Source: Emmonsiellopsis sp. PD_33 (taxonomy: Eukaryota > Ascomycota > Eurotiomycetes > Onygenales > Ajellomycetaceae). From it: 64,000 nucleotides of DNA. The position numbers and the translations under genes were made by a program. The notes under the pieces were generated by a model. It saw nothing but the letters and a program-made list of their open reading frames with translations, was not told where the DNA came from and made no database searches. Shown in pieces: positions 43,788 to 56,450 of this stretch (position 1 is the first letter of the stretch; each line of letters opens with the position of its first letter). Where the stretch lies: assembly GCA_032988165.1 (NCBI GenBank), contig JANTQF010000018.1, forward strand, positions 124,001 to 188,000. Direction: 5' to 3'.

Positions 43788-46700
43788 TAGAGTGCAGACA
43801 AGTCTGAGTCAAGTTGATTATATATACTTTTAAGTTAAGTTACTCATAAATCTATAATCTTTCAAGCCAAGTCCAAGCTAAATATATATTCAACTCAACT
43901 CAATCCAAGTCATCAATGAGAACTCTCAAGCTAAATATTTATTAAACAACATTCAGAATCAATCCAAATAATTTCAAGTTAACTTGAGTTAGTATATAGG
44001 GATCATTTTCATTATATTCTAACTAGTAATCATTCTATCAAACATTCATATTAAAATTTAAAAATCCCAACATTAATAATCAATCTTTCTTTTTCTTCTG
44101 AAAATACCCTTCTGTGCTCTATGATATCTTAGGCTTCCTACTCTTTCTTCTTCTCTCTTTTTTTATAGATGACCCCTCATTCTTACTATTATCCTCCTCT
44201 CTCTCATACTTCTTATTAATCTCTTAATCTCTACTATCTCTTTGCTCTCTAACTGCCAGAAAGACCTCAGCATTATCATGTAAGATATTAATCATTTTAT
44301 TAATCACTGAATTTAAATCTACTTCATCACCCTTCATACTCTCATTGATTTGAGTATTTAAATCTCTTCTACTAATTATATCATTCATCACATCATCTAC
44401 AACATACTCTATCTTAAATGTAAGTTATTATTTATACATCACACTCTGCATATTATTACCTGTAATATCCTTCATCTTATCACTATATTATTATCCATAG
44501 ATCACAGCCTCATCATGTGCAAGTTGTGTAGTATCCTCTATCTCATCTTTTAATTTCTCTTCATACTCTATAATCTCCATCTCATTCTTCACAACATCCT
44601 CCATATTCTCATTAGAAGGTTGTTTCTGGATAACTGTTGTTATCACAGCACTCTCAGGCTCACAAGATTGTTGTCTATGAATAACATTTTACCCACACTA
44701 TAATTTCTGAGTCTTCTTGGGGGTGTCCTTCAGTATGAGTAGTATTGGTATCCTACTGATTTTCTTGTAGAGCTCTTTCCCTCATATTGATAAATTAGAC
44801 ATCTCAAAATTTAAAGTAGCTAGGTTCCCTTATCTTAACTGATCTTCCTCTCACCTCATGAGGATATTCAAATAATTAATAGCTCTTTCTGCTAATTCAT
44901 CTATCTGATCTACCTAGCCATCTAACTGTGCAGAGATATTAGAGATTACTTTCCTCATAAAATTCACATATTAGTATCATTGAAATGTATGATCAATGAT
45001 TAGTATCTATACATAAATATTTCTTTTCTAACTTAGATAATGCATGCATGTCATAGTCTGAAATATTATATTTAAATTATATGGCAACTTGATTAAAATC
45101 ATTGCCCAACACCCACTTAGCTGCAGGTTAGCACTAAATCTTCCCATATAATCAGTTATAATCAACACTTTAATCCTCTCTAACTTCTCATTGTTAAAAT
45201 CATTAATAATTATATCTCATTCCTCCTACATTATACTCCCCCTTAACTATATTGTCTTCATACTAAAATTGGAGTACATCATGAATACTAGCTATATAGC
45301 ATTTAGTCTGTGGGTAAATAATACTATCTTTTCCTTGCTAATCTCACACATTTTATATAATACTTTTATTAAATAACAAGTGATAGGAGACATGCACATC
45401 AACTCTATATGCCTGTTAAAATAAGTTAATAAAATAACATGATGGTAGACATTAGCTGGATAATAATAATATAGAAAGAATAACAGCTCAAAATCTAGCT
45501 GAAAAGCTAAGTTTTTGAAAGTAATTACTCTCATCTTCTTTAACTCTATATGTTTGTGAAACTCCAAGATTTTCAGAAATAGTGACATAACTTGCAAAGC
45601 ATGTACTCTTATACTGTCTTGGATAGTAGAGTTAGTACTATTATTGAGCATACCTAGTGTTAATGATTATTTTGTATGCTTGAGATAGAATATATAATAC
45701 TCAAATTGCTCTTATAAGCTCATTTAGAGTGTTACAGTGTTGATATATTTTAAGGAAATGGTCTTCCCAATCTATCAATTATTAATCACAGTCTGTTGTA
45801 ATCTTTAAATTAGTATCATTTTCAAAAGCTTCAGAATAACAACAGTCATAGTGTTAGATTTCATGTGACTATTAGTTGAAAGTTGCTATATGTAAAGTGG
45901 ATTAAAGAGTTCTAATTTCTCTTTCTCTAATAATACTAATTGAAACTTATTGATAGTTAAGTACTTAAGGAACTCCTCAAAATCTGGATAATGCATCTGA
46001 AGGTTAGTTGAATAAAATAAATATATATAGCTATAGAAATTATGAGTCTTATTTAACAGTGGGGTAGCTGACACCACCTAGAGAAAGTTCAATTTAAATA
46101 GCTTTACTGTGTGTGAAATTCTGGAGGATGAATGATAGAGGTAATATCTCTTGTCAATAACTATTCTATACATATAACCTGGGAATTTTGAATGATATAT
46201 AGTGATATACTTATTATACATAGTTGTCTTTTTGATCAGCAGTAGATCTTTAGTTTCAGGAGCAGCAGAATGGGAGTTCTTATTGTTCATGAATAAAGAG
46301 TTAAATATTGATAACTTATTATTTATAAATAATAAGAACTTATTATTAATAATCTTTTATTTCTTATGTATTTTCTTTTATTCTGAATGTAAATCTATAG
46401 AAAGAGCATTCAATTTATTATCATTCATTATAATGTCTTACTCCTTTATCATCTTGGCCTTAATAAAATACTTTTAGAATGTAAAATGCAATATGACAAA
46501 CATCATCTAACTAGAGTTAATAGCCTTATACTTGTAGAGAAAGAACTTCTCCAGATGTGTTAGTGCCTCTATCATTACTACCTCTAAGATGCAATGTGAA
46601 GAGAATATTAGATCATTTCTATAATGAAATGATTCTATAAACTATAAAGATAATGAATGTAGAAAAAATCTACTATAATCACTTCATTATGATTAAGTAG

Positions 46701-47406
46701 TGACTGGCAGGATTATTATAATAATTAACCTGGCTAGCCTTTTACCATTTAGAATACCAACATCCTATACCTTCAAAATGAAAGATAATATAGTTAATAT
46801 CTTTTTAAGACTTATAGTATCTACTAGAATTCTAGCATGCAGGGCTAGCTTATCATTTTGAACCTTTTAAAAACTTTTACTTTTTATCTTAAATATTACT
46901 ACTACATCATTAACCTGATGAGAATGTAACTTTATGAACTATAGTATATTTAGAGTTAATACTTGATCTTCCTCCATATTTAACATTATTAATACATTGG
47001 TAACTGTGGGTGTATTGCAGCAGGCATGAAATAACTCTCTTATTATTATATAGTCAACTTTATTATATACATATAGTGCCTTGACTGCCTCCTCATTCAT
47101 TACACTATTCATTATAATTTCAATGATGTTTGACACTTTCTGATCTGAATTTTATAGAGGTAATAAGCCTTCCATCTAATAGTTCCTCTCAGTCATTATG
47201 TGCTTAATTGCATACATATATAGCTTGCACTTTTAGTGGTATGTTATCAGTGCAAGTTTTACTCATGAGTTCATCTTGGGTACATTCTTCTTGAACTTAT
47301 TGTCCTTAAATAACAAGTTAACTATCTCAAGAGGGTTAGTTGCATCATCAACCCCCTCTTTATTATTAGAGGGTAAATCCCAGTTAAAACTGAGATCATC
47401 TGCATT

Positions 47407-47414
47407 GTTTAGAG
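47407..47414. repeat. Target-site duplication of nested hAT, left copy (gtttagag)
   Basis: Identical to 52952-52959. Confidence 0.9.
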
Positions 47415-47749
47415 TAGACTGGCCGCTGGGACCATGAATTTTCATGCATGTTTAGTTTGGTTTGGTTTGGTTTTAGTCCCATATGTGGAATAAAACATGA
47501 CCCCAAGAATTTAGAACATATTTAATGACTTAATTATAAATTATATGTAGGTAAATGGACTAAATGAGTAGGTTTGAAGCATGAAAAATGACCTCTTTTA
47601 AGAAATAAAGCATGTAAAATGACTAAGGAAAGTGTGATAGAAACAGGACCAGGTATGACTAGAATTTCAGTACTAGTTTGGTCCCAGAATGATTATATAA
47701 TAAGGTAATAATATTTGGTAACACTCATGAGCAAAGAAGGCTCAAATCA

Positions 47750-50109
47750 TTAACATTGACTTGCAAGTATATCCTCCTCCTTGGTTATGGTCTTCTTGTG
47801 GGAACTATCTGTAATCTCTTTCTCCCTATCATGCTTCATAATCATCATCTTCTTGATTGTGTCCCCATGTAATTAACCCCAACAGTAGTGGTATATATCA
47901 CAGCTTGAATTGAATTTCTATTCTATTCCCACACTGGCTAGGGGTATTGCCAGAACATCTTGAGCCATTTTTGCAACTATGGGGTAGGTATGTGCAATCA
48001 CAGCCCACATCTCAAGGATTCCCTTATCCTTAATGATGGTCACACTATCATGAAGGTAGCAATCAAACTTAGTTGTGCAAGATGCTAGTCTAGCCTTCTT
48101 TCAATTAGCAATTAATATATTAAGGTCCTGTACATACCTAGGGATTAGCATAACTATACCTGTTTGCCTGATCCAGTGTTACCAAAAAGTGTTACCTACC
48201 TGAAAATTATCATCTGCCATATCCACATTGTCAAGGGGTTTGACATCTGGAGGTTCATACTGGCAATAGTGCTTGTTGTAGAATGACTTGGCAATATCAA
48301 TGTATACCTAACACTCTTCCTTTGTCCAGTCTTCATCAGAGTATACATTTGATTGGAGAGATGGATCCAGTACAGCTGCAACAGCATAGAAATCTGCAAA
48401 TCACTGATCTGTCTTACTGTAATAAATGGAGAGCTTTGCCTTTACTGTCTTAATAGCCCTATGTATAGCTTGATCCCATCCAGTAGCATCATAACTCTTT
48501 GCCAACCAAGTATCAAGATGATTAAATAGATAATTATACACCCACCATGCCCAGGCCAATATAGGTGTTCATGTCCACAAAACCACCTTGATCATTATAT
48601 AGAAGGGATAGAGTAAATCAATGACATATCATAGCTGGGTCCATTCTGATTCTGAAAGCTTCAAGGATTGAATCTTTTCCCTTCCAGAGTCATCCACCCA
48701 GTGATCAATTGAATCCTGAAGCTGAAGCACTCAAACTGTCATTTCATATATTGAACTCCATTGGGTCTTAACATCCTGTATCATCTTAAGGGGTGTAGTC
48801 AAGGTAGGGGTTATTGTACATTGGGTCTTGAAGAATCATTGCTCCTATTTCAGTGAGGTACTGATTGCAATGGCAATATGGTGAATCTAATATATATCAT
48901 GATTAGCATTTATTCTCTTCAAATAGAGCAGGAGTGTGACCAAATATTATTACCTTACAAAGTGTTAAGGAGAATGTAACATTCTCATCCATGTGGATAT
49001 CCCTCTCATCAAATGAGCTGACTATTATGTCATGTTCTATCTCAATGCAAAGTTCACTGACCAGTGCCTGCACTACCAGTTGAATAATATGAGCAATGCA
49101 TGGGATATGGTCCTGATCCCCATCTCATTGATATCCAACCAATTTCTCCTCCAAGCTTTATATCATTGTTGAATTGTTTTTCACATTATCAGTAGTAATA
49201 GCAAGTAGATTTGATGAAATATCCCAGTGGTTATTTCAAATGATATTATGCAGAATTTCTGCCAGGTAGTCCCCAGTATGATTTCAGATTAAGGCCTCAA
49301 AACCAATCAGTTGCTCCTTGTACTCTCATTGATCATTGATGAAGTAGCAGACAACCCCTAGAAATGCCAGGTTATTTGTACTTATCCATGCATCTACAGC
49401 TAGAGATATTTTTCTCTGCTGCTTCAGCTTCAGGCCTAGATCTTCCATGTCCTTAGTATAGTATTGATTGAGGTTGTCTCACAGACTCATTCAATGGGGG
49501 ATTTCTGTTGGAGGTTTTAGCATCTGCAGTAGGACTTGGAATTTAGTGTTTTCAATCAATCAGAGTGGAAGGTTCAGGGAGATACAGGCACAGAGTATTT
49601 ATTCATGAAAGGCCTCAGGTGTGCAGGGTAGAAGGTCTGCAGTAATAGACTCCAGTTGTAGTTGTTTCTTCATTATTTTCTAAAGGAATCATCTCATTAG
49701 TGTTACCCAAAAGTATTACCTAGGAGAGGGATAATATAGATCTCACCAGTTCTTCTAGGACATTGCCATTCCTTGATTTTTGATTCTGGCTGCATCCAAC
49801 TGACTTGAGGTGTCAGGTAATCCCACCAGAACCATGTCCACTCCATGATGGATGAGTCTGGATGGCATCACAACACTTACAACAAAGAAATAGCTGTTCA
49901 GTTTCTTTCTCAGCTACCTATTGAAAGAAATCTCATTGATCTGAGCATTGTCAATGGGAAGGTTTCCAGAGCTTTCACTTTGTCAGGTTGGATATATAGC
50001 AATTTGTGGTGAACTATCAGGACTAGAATAGTAGGGCATGTGCATCTTCATAGATAATATATCTCTTCCCCTTAATAGTAATCTCAGGAAGTTCAGTAGA
50101 TTCAGCCAT
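47750..50109 (-). pseudogene. hAT transposase (BED finger, hATC) pseudogene of the nested element
   Basis: Starts MAESTELPEITIKGKRYIIY at 50109. A BED-type finger follows (FLCCKCCDAI...HPSWSGHG...HLKSVGC). The middle shows typical hAT transposase text with stops where Arg is expected: ISLAVDAWIST, LAFLGVVCYFI, LLAITTDN, IPCIAHIIQLVVQALV. The hATC dimerisation domain is near the end: GILEMWAVIAHTYPIVAKMA, DVLAIPLASVGIE, then stop at 47750 after DILASQC. TGA often replaces an expected CGA Arg codon (for example PH-stop-MSL-stop-DNLNQ), consistent with C-to-T change in CpG. An intron-like GTAGGT...CAG segment interrupts the text near 48200. Confidence 0.82.
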
Positions 50110-50589
50110 TTGAGATAATAGGGGAGGGAGTAATATGGTAATAAGATAAGTATGATAATTCAGAGTTATTCTGCTATATAACTGGGAGAAGAAAACCCTA
50201 ACCACACTAGTGCATGTAAGGAGGCTGCCTATCTCAAATTCCTTTGATGAGGAGAATAGAAATAATTAATCCCAGATATTAATATAGGAATGACATTAAT
50301 CTCATTAAATATAGTAGAAATATCATTATATCATTACTGAAAAGCATTACCTTTGAAGCTTAGAGATTTATTTGATATAATAAAAGAATAAGATGCTGTT
50401 GATATATATATATATGGGATCTCATTGAAAGCATTGAGAAATATATATATATTTTAATGAGTACTGCTGGTTTTCTACTGTAGCAATTCTAATTAGAAAA
50501 TAGGGGTAATAAAATTCAATTCAACCAATCATATTATCTTATCCTCCCCCCTATCTCCACTCTACTATACTAAAAGAGAAAAATTTAAA

Positions 50590-51445
50590 AAAACTCCTCC
50601 TCCTCCTCCTCATCCTTCTCCTCCTCCTCATCCTCCTCCTCCTCCTCATCCTCCTCCTCCCCCTCTTCTTCTACCTCTCCATCCTCAATAATTCACTCCT
50701 CCTCCTCCTCCTCATCCTCCTCCTCCTCCTCATTAGAGGTGAGAATAACCTCAAACTTATCCTCCAGCACCTCCTCTAGCAGAGGCAGCTCCTCACAATG
50801 AGTCAGATCAACCTGAGCATTAAAATCAGCCATCTCCTGATCAGCTACATCAGCATTAACCCCAGTAGCAAGGAGATTGGCCTGGCCAGAGAGCAGTGCA
50901 GTCTCTTCAATGTCCTAGATCATTGTGTGCATGTAGGAGATGAAGAGGTTCTTAATCCCCTTCTCATTGTGAACCTACTAATTCATTCAATTAGATTAGA
51001 AGAGTGTTATCAAAGAGTATGACTAGAACTCTTACCTGCTTGGGCTTTTTGACCTCACACTTCAGGATTCCCTCAACCTGCTCCTGATGGCATTTCTTCC
51101 TGGCAGCCTTCTTTATGGCCTCCTCCTGCTCCATCTTCACCTCATACTATTCTCAAGAGCACTTCTGATCCCAACACTTCTGCATCAGCTGCTCCACTAT
51201 CTTCTTCTCCAATTTCTTGTGCTCAGCCTCATTGGCCTCATTCCTAGCACAGATTAGCTAAATTCATATACAAGTGTTACTATAGATCATTATTATTCAT
51301 TTTCCTCACACAGCTTCTTCAGTGCAACATGGTGTGCCTTGTGGTTGGCCTCATCCCATTTGAATGCTTTCTTCTCAGGCTCCTCAAGCTAGTGGCAACA
51401 CTCACAGGCCTTAGTCATATGGATCTTAGAGGCAGGTGAAGACAT
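50590..51445 (-). pseudogene. Acidic coiled-coil ORF in the nested hAT element
   Basis: Starts MSSPASKIHMTKACECCH at 51445. Continues with charged helical text (LEEPEKKAFKWDEANHKAHH, EANEAEHKKLEKKIVEQ) and ends in a long Glu/Asp-rich tail encoded by the CTC-repeat tract at 50593-50733. It is broken by stops and probably had introns. No homolog recognised; a DNA-transposon accessory protein is a guess. Confidence 0.5.
50593..50733. repeat. CTC/CTCAT microsatellite-like tract
   Basis: Runs of CTCCTC with interspersed CATCCT over about 140 bp. On the minus strand it encodes poly-Glu with Asp, the acidic tail of the ORF above. Confidence 0.75.
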
Positions 51446-51880
51446 GGCTGGTGGTGGTAGTGGGAGAGAGCAATAATTGTGATAGTAGGATAGAGATATC
51501 AAAAGAGGAGAGATGGGATAGTGGTAGGAAAAGAAGAAAAGAAAGAGAAGAAGAGGAGGAAAAATAAAAAGGTAGGGGGAATTTCTCTAATCTAAAAGCA
51601 GGTTGTTTACATTTGATGTATCTATATTTGATATTCTTTGTATGGTGTTGCCAGGCAATTTATATTAGGGATAGACCTAGGTGATGGTTACAGATTGCTA
51701 GAGTAGCTAATTAGAGTTGGAATTTCAATAATATTTCTTTTTTTTCCCCTTCTCTTCCCCTCTCTCTTCTTCTTTTCTCTATCTATCTTATTCCTCCTCT
51801 CCCACCATCTCAATCAGCCATGTCTCTATCTCCCCTGCCCTTTATCCAAACATGTCAATACCCCCTCCCCTGATTCAAAA

Positions 51881-52483
51881 ATGCCAAAGTACACCCCTCT
51901 CCCCTGCCAAGCAGTGATGAAAAATAGTGTGCTTAGTTGCAAAGCAGCCTATGAGGCACACATTGCTGAGTGGGAGGCCAAGTGGGATTAATACTATGCT
52001 GAGCTCCTCAATGCCTCAAGAAACTGCTGAGTCAAATGCAATCTCAAGCCCTGTCACTACCACAATAAGAATAGTAAGTCATGGTCACACTTTTCAGTAA
52101 TGCTCAGCAGCTCATTCAGGTCAATAGAGTGAATTCAGGAGGTCTAGTTCTATCAGAAATCTGAGGAGCTCATTTTCACCAAGGCTGTGATGACACATCT
52201 AATCTGCAAGATTAATGGTGGGAAGCATTACTTCCAGCACTCCACCCTCAATACCATTCAGTTGGCAGTAGAAACAGCCCTCACCACCCTTTTTAAGTGT
52301 AAGTTAACTACTCTACTAAGTCTACTAAATATGTATACTGATTATATTATGAATATAGGTGGAGTTAAAATGATGGTGCATGGGAAGTGGTCAACTCTCA
52401 GGGTTGAGGATATGTGGTTGGTGAGGGAGGTGACAGATGCAATTGGGTCAGAGTACTTTGAGCAGACTGCCCCCAAGGTTTAA
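51881..52483 (+). pseudogene. Short plus-strand ORF in the nested hAT element
   Basis: Starts MPKYTPLPCQAVMKNSVLSC at 51881, then AAYEAHIAEWEAKW. Two likely introns (from GTAAGTCATGG near 52073 and from GTAAGTTAACT near 52299). The C-terminal exons read MTHLICKINGGKHYFQHSTL and VEDMWLVREVTDAIGSEYFE to the stop at 52483. It is transcribed away from the acidic ORF across a 435-bp gap. Few stops compared with other genes here. Not recognised. Confidence 0.5.
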
Positions 52484-52951
52484 GAGGGTTTTTTAATGTT
52501 TTTGTGTGTTTTTAGTTTTTTAGTTTTTTTAGTTTAGGGTTGGGGCTGGGGCCTTCAGGCAATGAAAAGTAATAATATTTGGTAATACTCACTGGTGCAA
52601 ATCTCCCAATTTGAAATTATTGTATGGTATGTGGCAGGGCTGCTACTGGCTTGACACCATTAGTAACACACATGATTATGATTAGGTAATATTATGGTAT
52701 TCCTGGTCCCATTTGGTCCCATATATAGATAATGGGATCAAATGGGACCAGGACTGAAAAGATAGATATATAATATGATTTATGAGTAAAATATTCCTTT
52801 ATAACATGATCCTGAACTAATTTATCTATACTATAACATGATATAGTATCTATATTAAAGTGATTTTACATAAAAAGGGACTAATATATTAAGTAAAATG
52901 ATAAGGGTATACTTTAATCCTGGTCCCAACATGGTCCCAGCGGCCAGTCTA

Positions 52952-52959
52952 GTTTAGAG
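52952..52959. repeat. Target-site duplication of nested hAT, right copy (gtttagag)
   Basis: Identical to 47407-47414, immediately outside the right inverted repeat. Confidence 0.9.
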
Positions 52960-53890
52960 CCTCAATGGGTCCTTACATGGAGTTGTCCTATTCCTCAGGG
53001 AGGAGCTCATTAATATATATTACTAGTTTAACTATATTATTTTAAACTCATATTTTATTTAATGTTACTGATTGTTTGTTTTGCTTTTATTCTACATGAA
53101 TATGAATCCAACAACATAAAAGCATATAGGCTCTATGAAAATCCTCTAAGTTTAGTAATATAGCCTCAGCTTTAATATTTAGCATATAGCAATGAAAGAA
53201 CTGGTCTTCATTCTAATTAAGCACATGAAGATAGATATTAATAGTTATTAGAAATGCATAATATTCTGTAACATTCATTTTAGTGATATTAAATAAGTCT
53301 CAAACTACCTGCTAGTTAATTTTCATTGTTAAGAAGACTAAGATCTATGTAACACCTAATGTCATATGAACTAACTTGAAAAACTTTAGTAAAGATAGTG
53401 TTATGGGGTTTTTTACTCTCTATTTTATTAACTCTAGTAGGGTCATTCAGCTATTCCCACACAGCACAACATACTCCTCAAATAATAATTGATTTTTTGT
53501 GAAGAGTAAATAAAGAATATTCATATTGAAATAGTTCTTCAAGTAACCAGCTATAAGTTCTTAATTCCTGTAAAATTCAGCACATTTGAGTCTGAACTTG
53601 AAGTAGTAAATCCCTTTTAAAAGGAAATCATAGGCCTACTTAATATCTTTAGTAGTAATTATTGTCTTAGCTTTCTTCTTCCTCAGTACTTTTTTACCTA
53701 CATTTCTACTGGGCTGTGTAGTGAATGCCTTCTAAGTTGTTATCATTTTAGATGCTGAAATAGAGGCTTGTTAGATGTTAGTTCTTTCAAGAAGTAGAGA
53801 TAACTAATCTGTGTTAAAAGGCTTTGAATTTATATCAGAAGGCTTTGAATTTGTGTTAGAAGGCTTTGAAGGGTCTATTATTTAAAACTG

Positions 53891-55370
53891 ATATTTAAAA
53901 TAGTTAGTTGATGTTTATTTTAAGAGGTAGTTTATTAAGAGAGATTATTATCTATAAATAATAATCACATTAAAAATGTAGTTGTCTGTAGACAATAACA
54001 TAGAGATGTTCAGTATAAAATATTATTTATAGATAATAGATGTAGTAAAAATACTATCCTAGTAATAACATTAGTGTCTCTATATATCTAATTCCTATAG
54101 TTTGTTAAGATTGCAAAGGGTTCTAGAATTGAAGTTATTATTTATGTCTAACAAAAATTTACTATTAGTTCAGAGTTGAGTGCTTATCTGAAGGGTGAAG
54201 TGAAGAGTATTATAAAGGATTTAAGAATATAGTGAGAGACACTAGATAGATAGTTTCATTAGTAACTTCATTTATGAGCTAAAATACATGAGAAACTAAG
54301 GGATTAGGGAAGGCTGCTTACTCTCTTTACTCATGTAATCCCATGGAATCTACTATCTATAATTAATAAGTATGGTAAAGTGAGTTTGCCATACAGCTAA
54401 AACTAATCTATATAAAGCTTGTTTTGTTAAGTCATGCTATAACTAGCTTAGTTCTCTGGTAGCAAAGTGAGAGAGGATATTAAACACAACAGGGCTATTA
54501 AGAAGAGGATAGCATATTAACTAGTATAAATATAAAGACTTACCTGTTAGAGATAAGTATATAGATATTAGTAACTTAATAATGAGAATATTATAGAGTA
54601 TAAGAGTAAGAAGAGAAAGAAAGAGATCTTTAACTCTTAAAACTCAGTCTAACTCAATCTGATATAGTAATATAAATAAGGAATATAGTTAGATCTAATA
54701 GGATTAATTTACTGAAAAGCTTTATATTCCTTATTTAGAGATAATAAGCTCCAGTTACATTCTTACTGCATTTAAAATAGTCTAATTTATCTTTATTTAT
54801 AGATAATAAAGTTGCTCTGTCAGTCTCATGCTACTTTCAGTGCTTATCTCCTTAACTAGTAGTGAGTATATTTTAGTGTCCTTTTTCTACCACTAATGAA
54901 AAGCCTTGAATATTTTCACATGAGATTACCAGTTGATTAAATCTGGGTAGTGAAAGAGAGACACTAAAATATCCTCACCACTGGTTAAGAAGATACTTCA
55001 TATTTTATCTAGTATATTAATATAACAGTTCATCATTCAATGAAGACAAGAGTAGTATCAATTTATAGCCTGAATGCAGGGCTTTCTAATGCAAGTATTA
55101 TTATTTTCATTGTTAGTAGATTAGTGTTTACAGTGATCATGATAAAGAAAATATATATATATAGAGTAAAATATAAAAAATATATATATATATCTATACT
55201 CAGGCTAACATGCCCAACTCACCCTGAACCAGCAACCAAGAGAATAAAGCTTTTACTCTGTTATAATAGAGTAGAACCTCATACTATACCTATAATATTA
55301 TTTTAAAGTCTATTATCCTCTGTTGATCATATTCTTATAACTTACTCTATTAGAGTGTTCTGAGATGATT
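53891..55370. other. AT-rich element interior without recognisable gene
   Basis: About 1.5 kb with closed frames on both strands. AGAAGGCTTTGAATTTGTGTT-type short repeats lie just left of it (53818-53872). Nothing else identified. Confidence 0.4.
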
Positions 55371-55375
55371 ATTAG

Positions 55376-55770
55376 TAGTCACATGGTTTTTAATTCTTAT
55401 TAGCTATCTACTAAGTATGATTTTATTAATATTATTATAATTCTTCTTTAAATTTAGTGGTCTAGTGGTTTCTTCCTTGGCATTCCACAATTCCCTTTGT
55501 GGAATTCCACAGAATAAACTTTAGAGTTTAAATCTAGTAGGGACTTTTTTTTTTCTTCAGTTATAGTCTTACTATATGTAGTAGTCACATGATTTTTAGT
55601 TCTTATTAGTTATCTACTAAGTATAGTTTTGTTGATATTACTTCAGTTCTTCTCTGAGTTTAGTAGTCTAGTAGTTTCTTCCCTTGGAACTCAATGACTC
55701 CCTTCATGAAGTTTCAGGGAACAAACTTTAGAGTTTAAATCCAGTGGGGACTTTTTTTTTTAGTTGTAGT
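55376..55770 (+). repeat. Two tandem ~206-bp units, each ending in a tRNA-like (Pol III) segment
   Basis: Unit 1 starts TAGTCACATGGTTTTTAATT at 55376 and unit 2 at 55582. Each ends with a block resembling a mutated tRNA gene: TAGTGGTCTAGTGGTTTCTT (A-box-like, 55455) then TTTAGAGTTTAAATCTAGTA (B-box-like, GAGTTCGAATCC with C-to-T changes), then GGGAC and an oligo-T run. Unit 1 has a perfect hairpin TTCCACAA/TTGTGGAA between the boxes; unit 2 has a different but also self-complementary stretch there. Possibly a tandem tRNA-derived SINE or a duplicated tRNA-like gene. No intact tRNA is present. Confidence 0.45.
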
Positions 55771-56259
55771 CTTACCTACATTTAGAATAGTACAGTTTAT
55801 ATTTATTTATGAATAATAAAGCCATCCAGCCAGTCTTACCTAAGATTATTAGTTATGAGATGAACTGTTATTTTAATCATCTTTTTCATCATCTTCATTA
55901 ATCCTGATGTTCTCAATCTGTCTGTAGGCTGTAATAAAGATAAATACATAGCTATAATTTAGATAATATCTTTACTGAAGATTCTGCAATAATCTAATGA
56001 GCACATTTAACTCTAATTTTCTTTACTCAAGTGCAACTTCAGCTATTATCTTTTTGTTGAAAATCTGGGTTTTATCAATATTATTACCATATATCTTTAT
56101 TGTCCTCAGATAAAGAAATCAGCTGAGTCAGTATCAATTTTATTCATAAATAATAATAATGTACTTACTAAAAATCCTATTCCTCTAAGACTTATTAACT
56201 ACTTTCATAATAATCTAATAATTAATATTATTTTACAACTAAAATCTATATGATCAGCA
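55771..56259. other. AT-rich element interior without recognisable gene
   Basis: No convincing reading frame. A block near 56161 (ACTTACTAAAAATCC) is similar to one near 58262, suggesting duplicated DNA around the actin genes. Confidence 0.35.
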
Positions 56260-56450
56260 CAGCAGGCATTTCATCATTAATGATAATGAGTAGTTTCATG
56301 ATCCTCAGGCCTTATCCTGGGTTCCAGCCTTATATATTTAGTTTTAAGAGTGATGATATCCACTTCACTACTTATAATCTTATTATGAAATGCAACTTTA
56401 ACATCTGAAAGAATCTCTAATAGAATTAATAATAAATAGTTTTGTAACCT
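56260..56450 (+). pseudogene. Partial actin fragment (upstream copy)
   Basis: Plus-strand text reads INDNE-stop-FHDPQALSWVPALYI, then in another frame FKSDDIHFTTYNLIMKCNFNI-stop-KNL. This corresponds to the actin segment IGNERFRxPExLFQPSxLG...GIHxTTYNSIMKCDVDxRKDL. It precedes the complete copy by about 100 bp, so actin was partly duplicated. Heavily mutated and frameshifted. Confidence 0.6.

Larger units (their letters stand above)
47415..52951 (-). mobile_element. Nested 5.54-kb hAT element with transposase and two extra ORFs
   Basis: Perfect 22-bp terminal inverted repeats begin TAGACTGGCCGCTGGGACCA at 47415 and, in reverse complement, at 52951. The flanking 8-bp duplication is gtttagag on both sides. 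It is inserted in the SNF2 gene; the minus-strand host frame reads GPIEALN before and NADDLSFNWDL after when one TSD copy is removed. Contents: transposase on the minus strand (50109-47750), an acidic coiled-coil ORF on the minus strand (51445 to about 50590), and a short plus-strand ORF (51881-52483). Each TIR keeps one CpG (47424, 52941), although the interior has none that I can see. Confidence 0.9.
44050..53890 (-). pseudogene. SNF2-family helicase/ATPase pseudogene, split by a nested hAT element
   Basis: Minus-strand reading, with stops ignored, gives a recognisable SNF2 core. The Walker A relic is ALHARILVDTISLKK (near 46850-46780; ancestral GILADxMGLGKT), followed by ILTILSFIL. The DExH box relic is RIVIDKRYYLYH (near 46165), where E is replaced by K. 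VVSATPLLNKT (near 46077) is motif III, followed by YLYLFW-like FYSYIYLF. The helicase C domain includes EKIVLFTHRLNA near 45320. The N-terminal part lies beyond the nested element (53890-52960) and contains SKPSDINSKPFNTD-type short repeats. The C-terminal part ends near 44050. Frame continues across the nested insertion when one TSD copy is removed. Boundaries are approximate. Confidence 0.75.

Noticed and set aside
45191..46477. Open frames of 60-120 codons in the AT-rich half as functional genes
   Set aside because: They are fragments of longer degenerate genes (SNF2, hAT, actin) between stop codons, or AT-rich chance frames.
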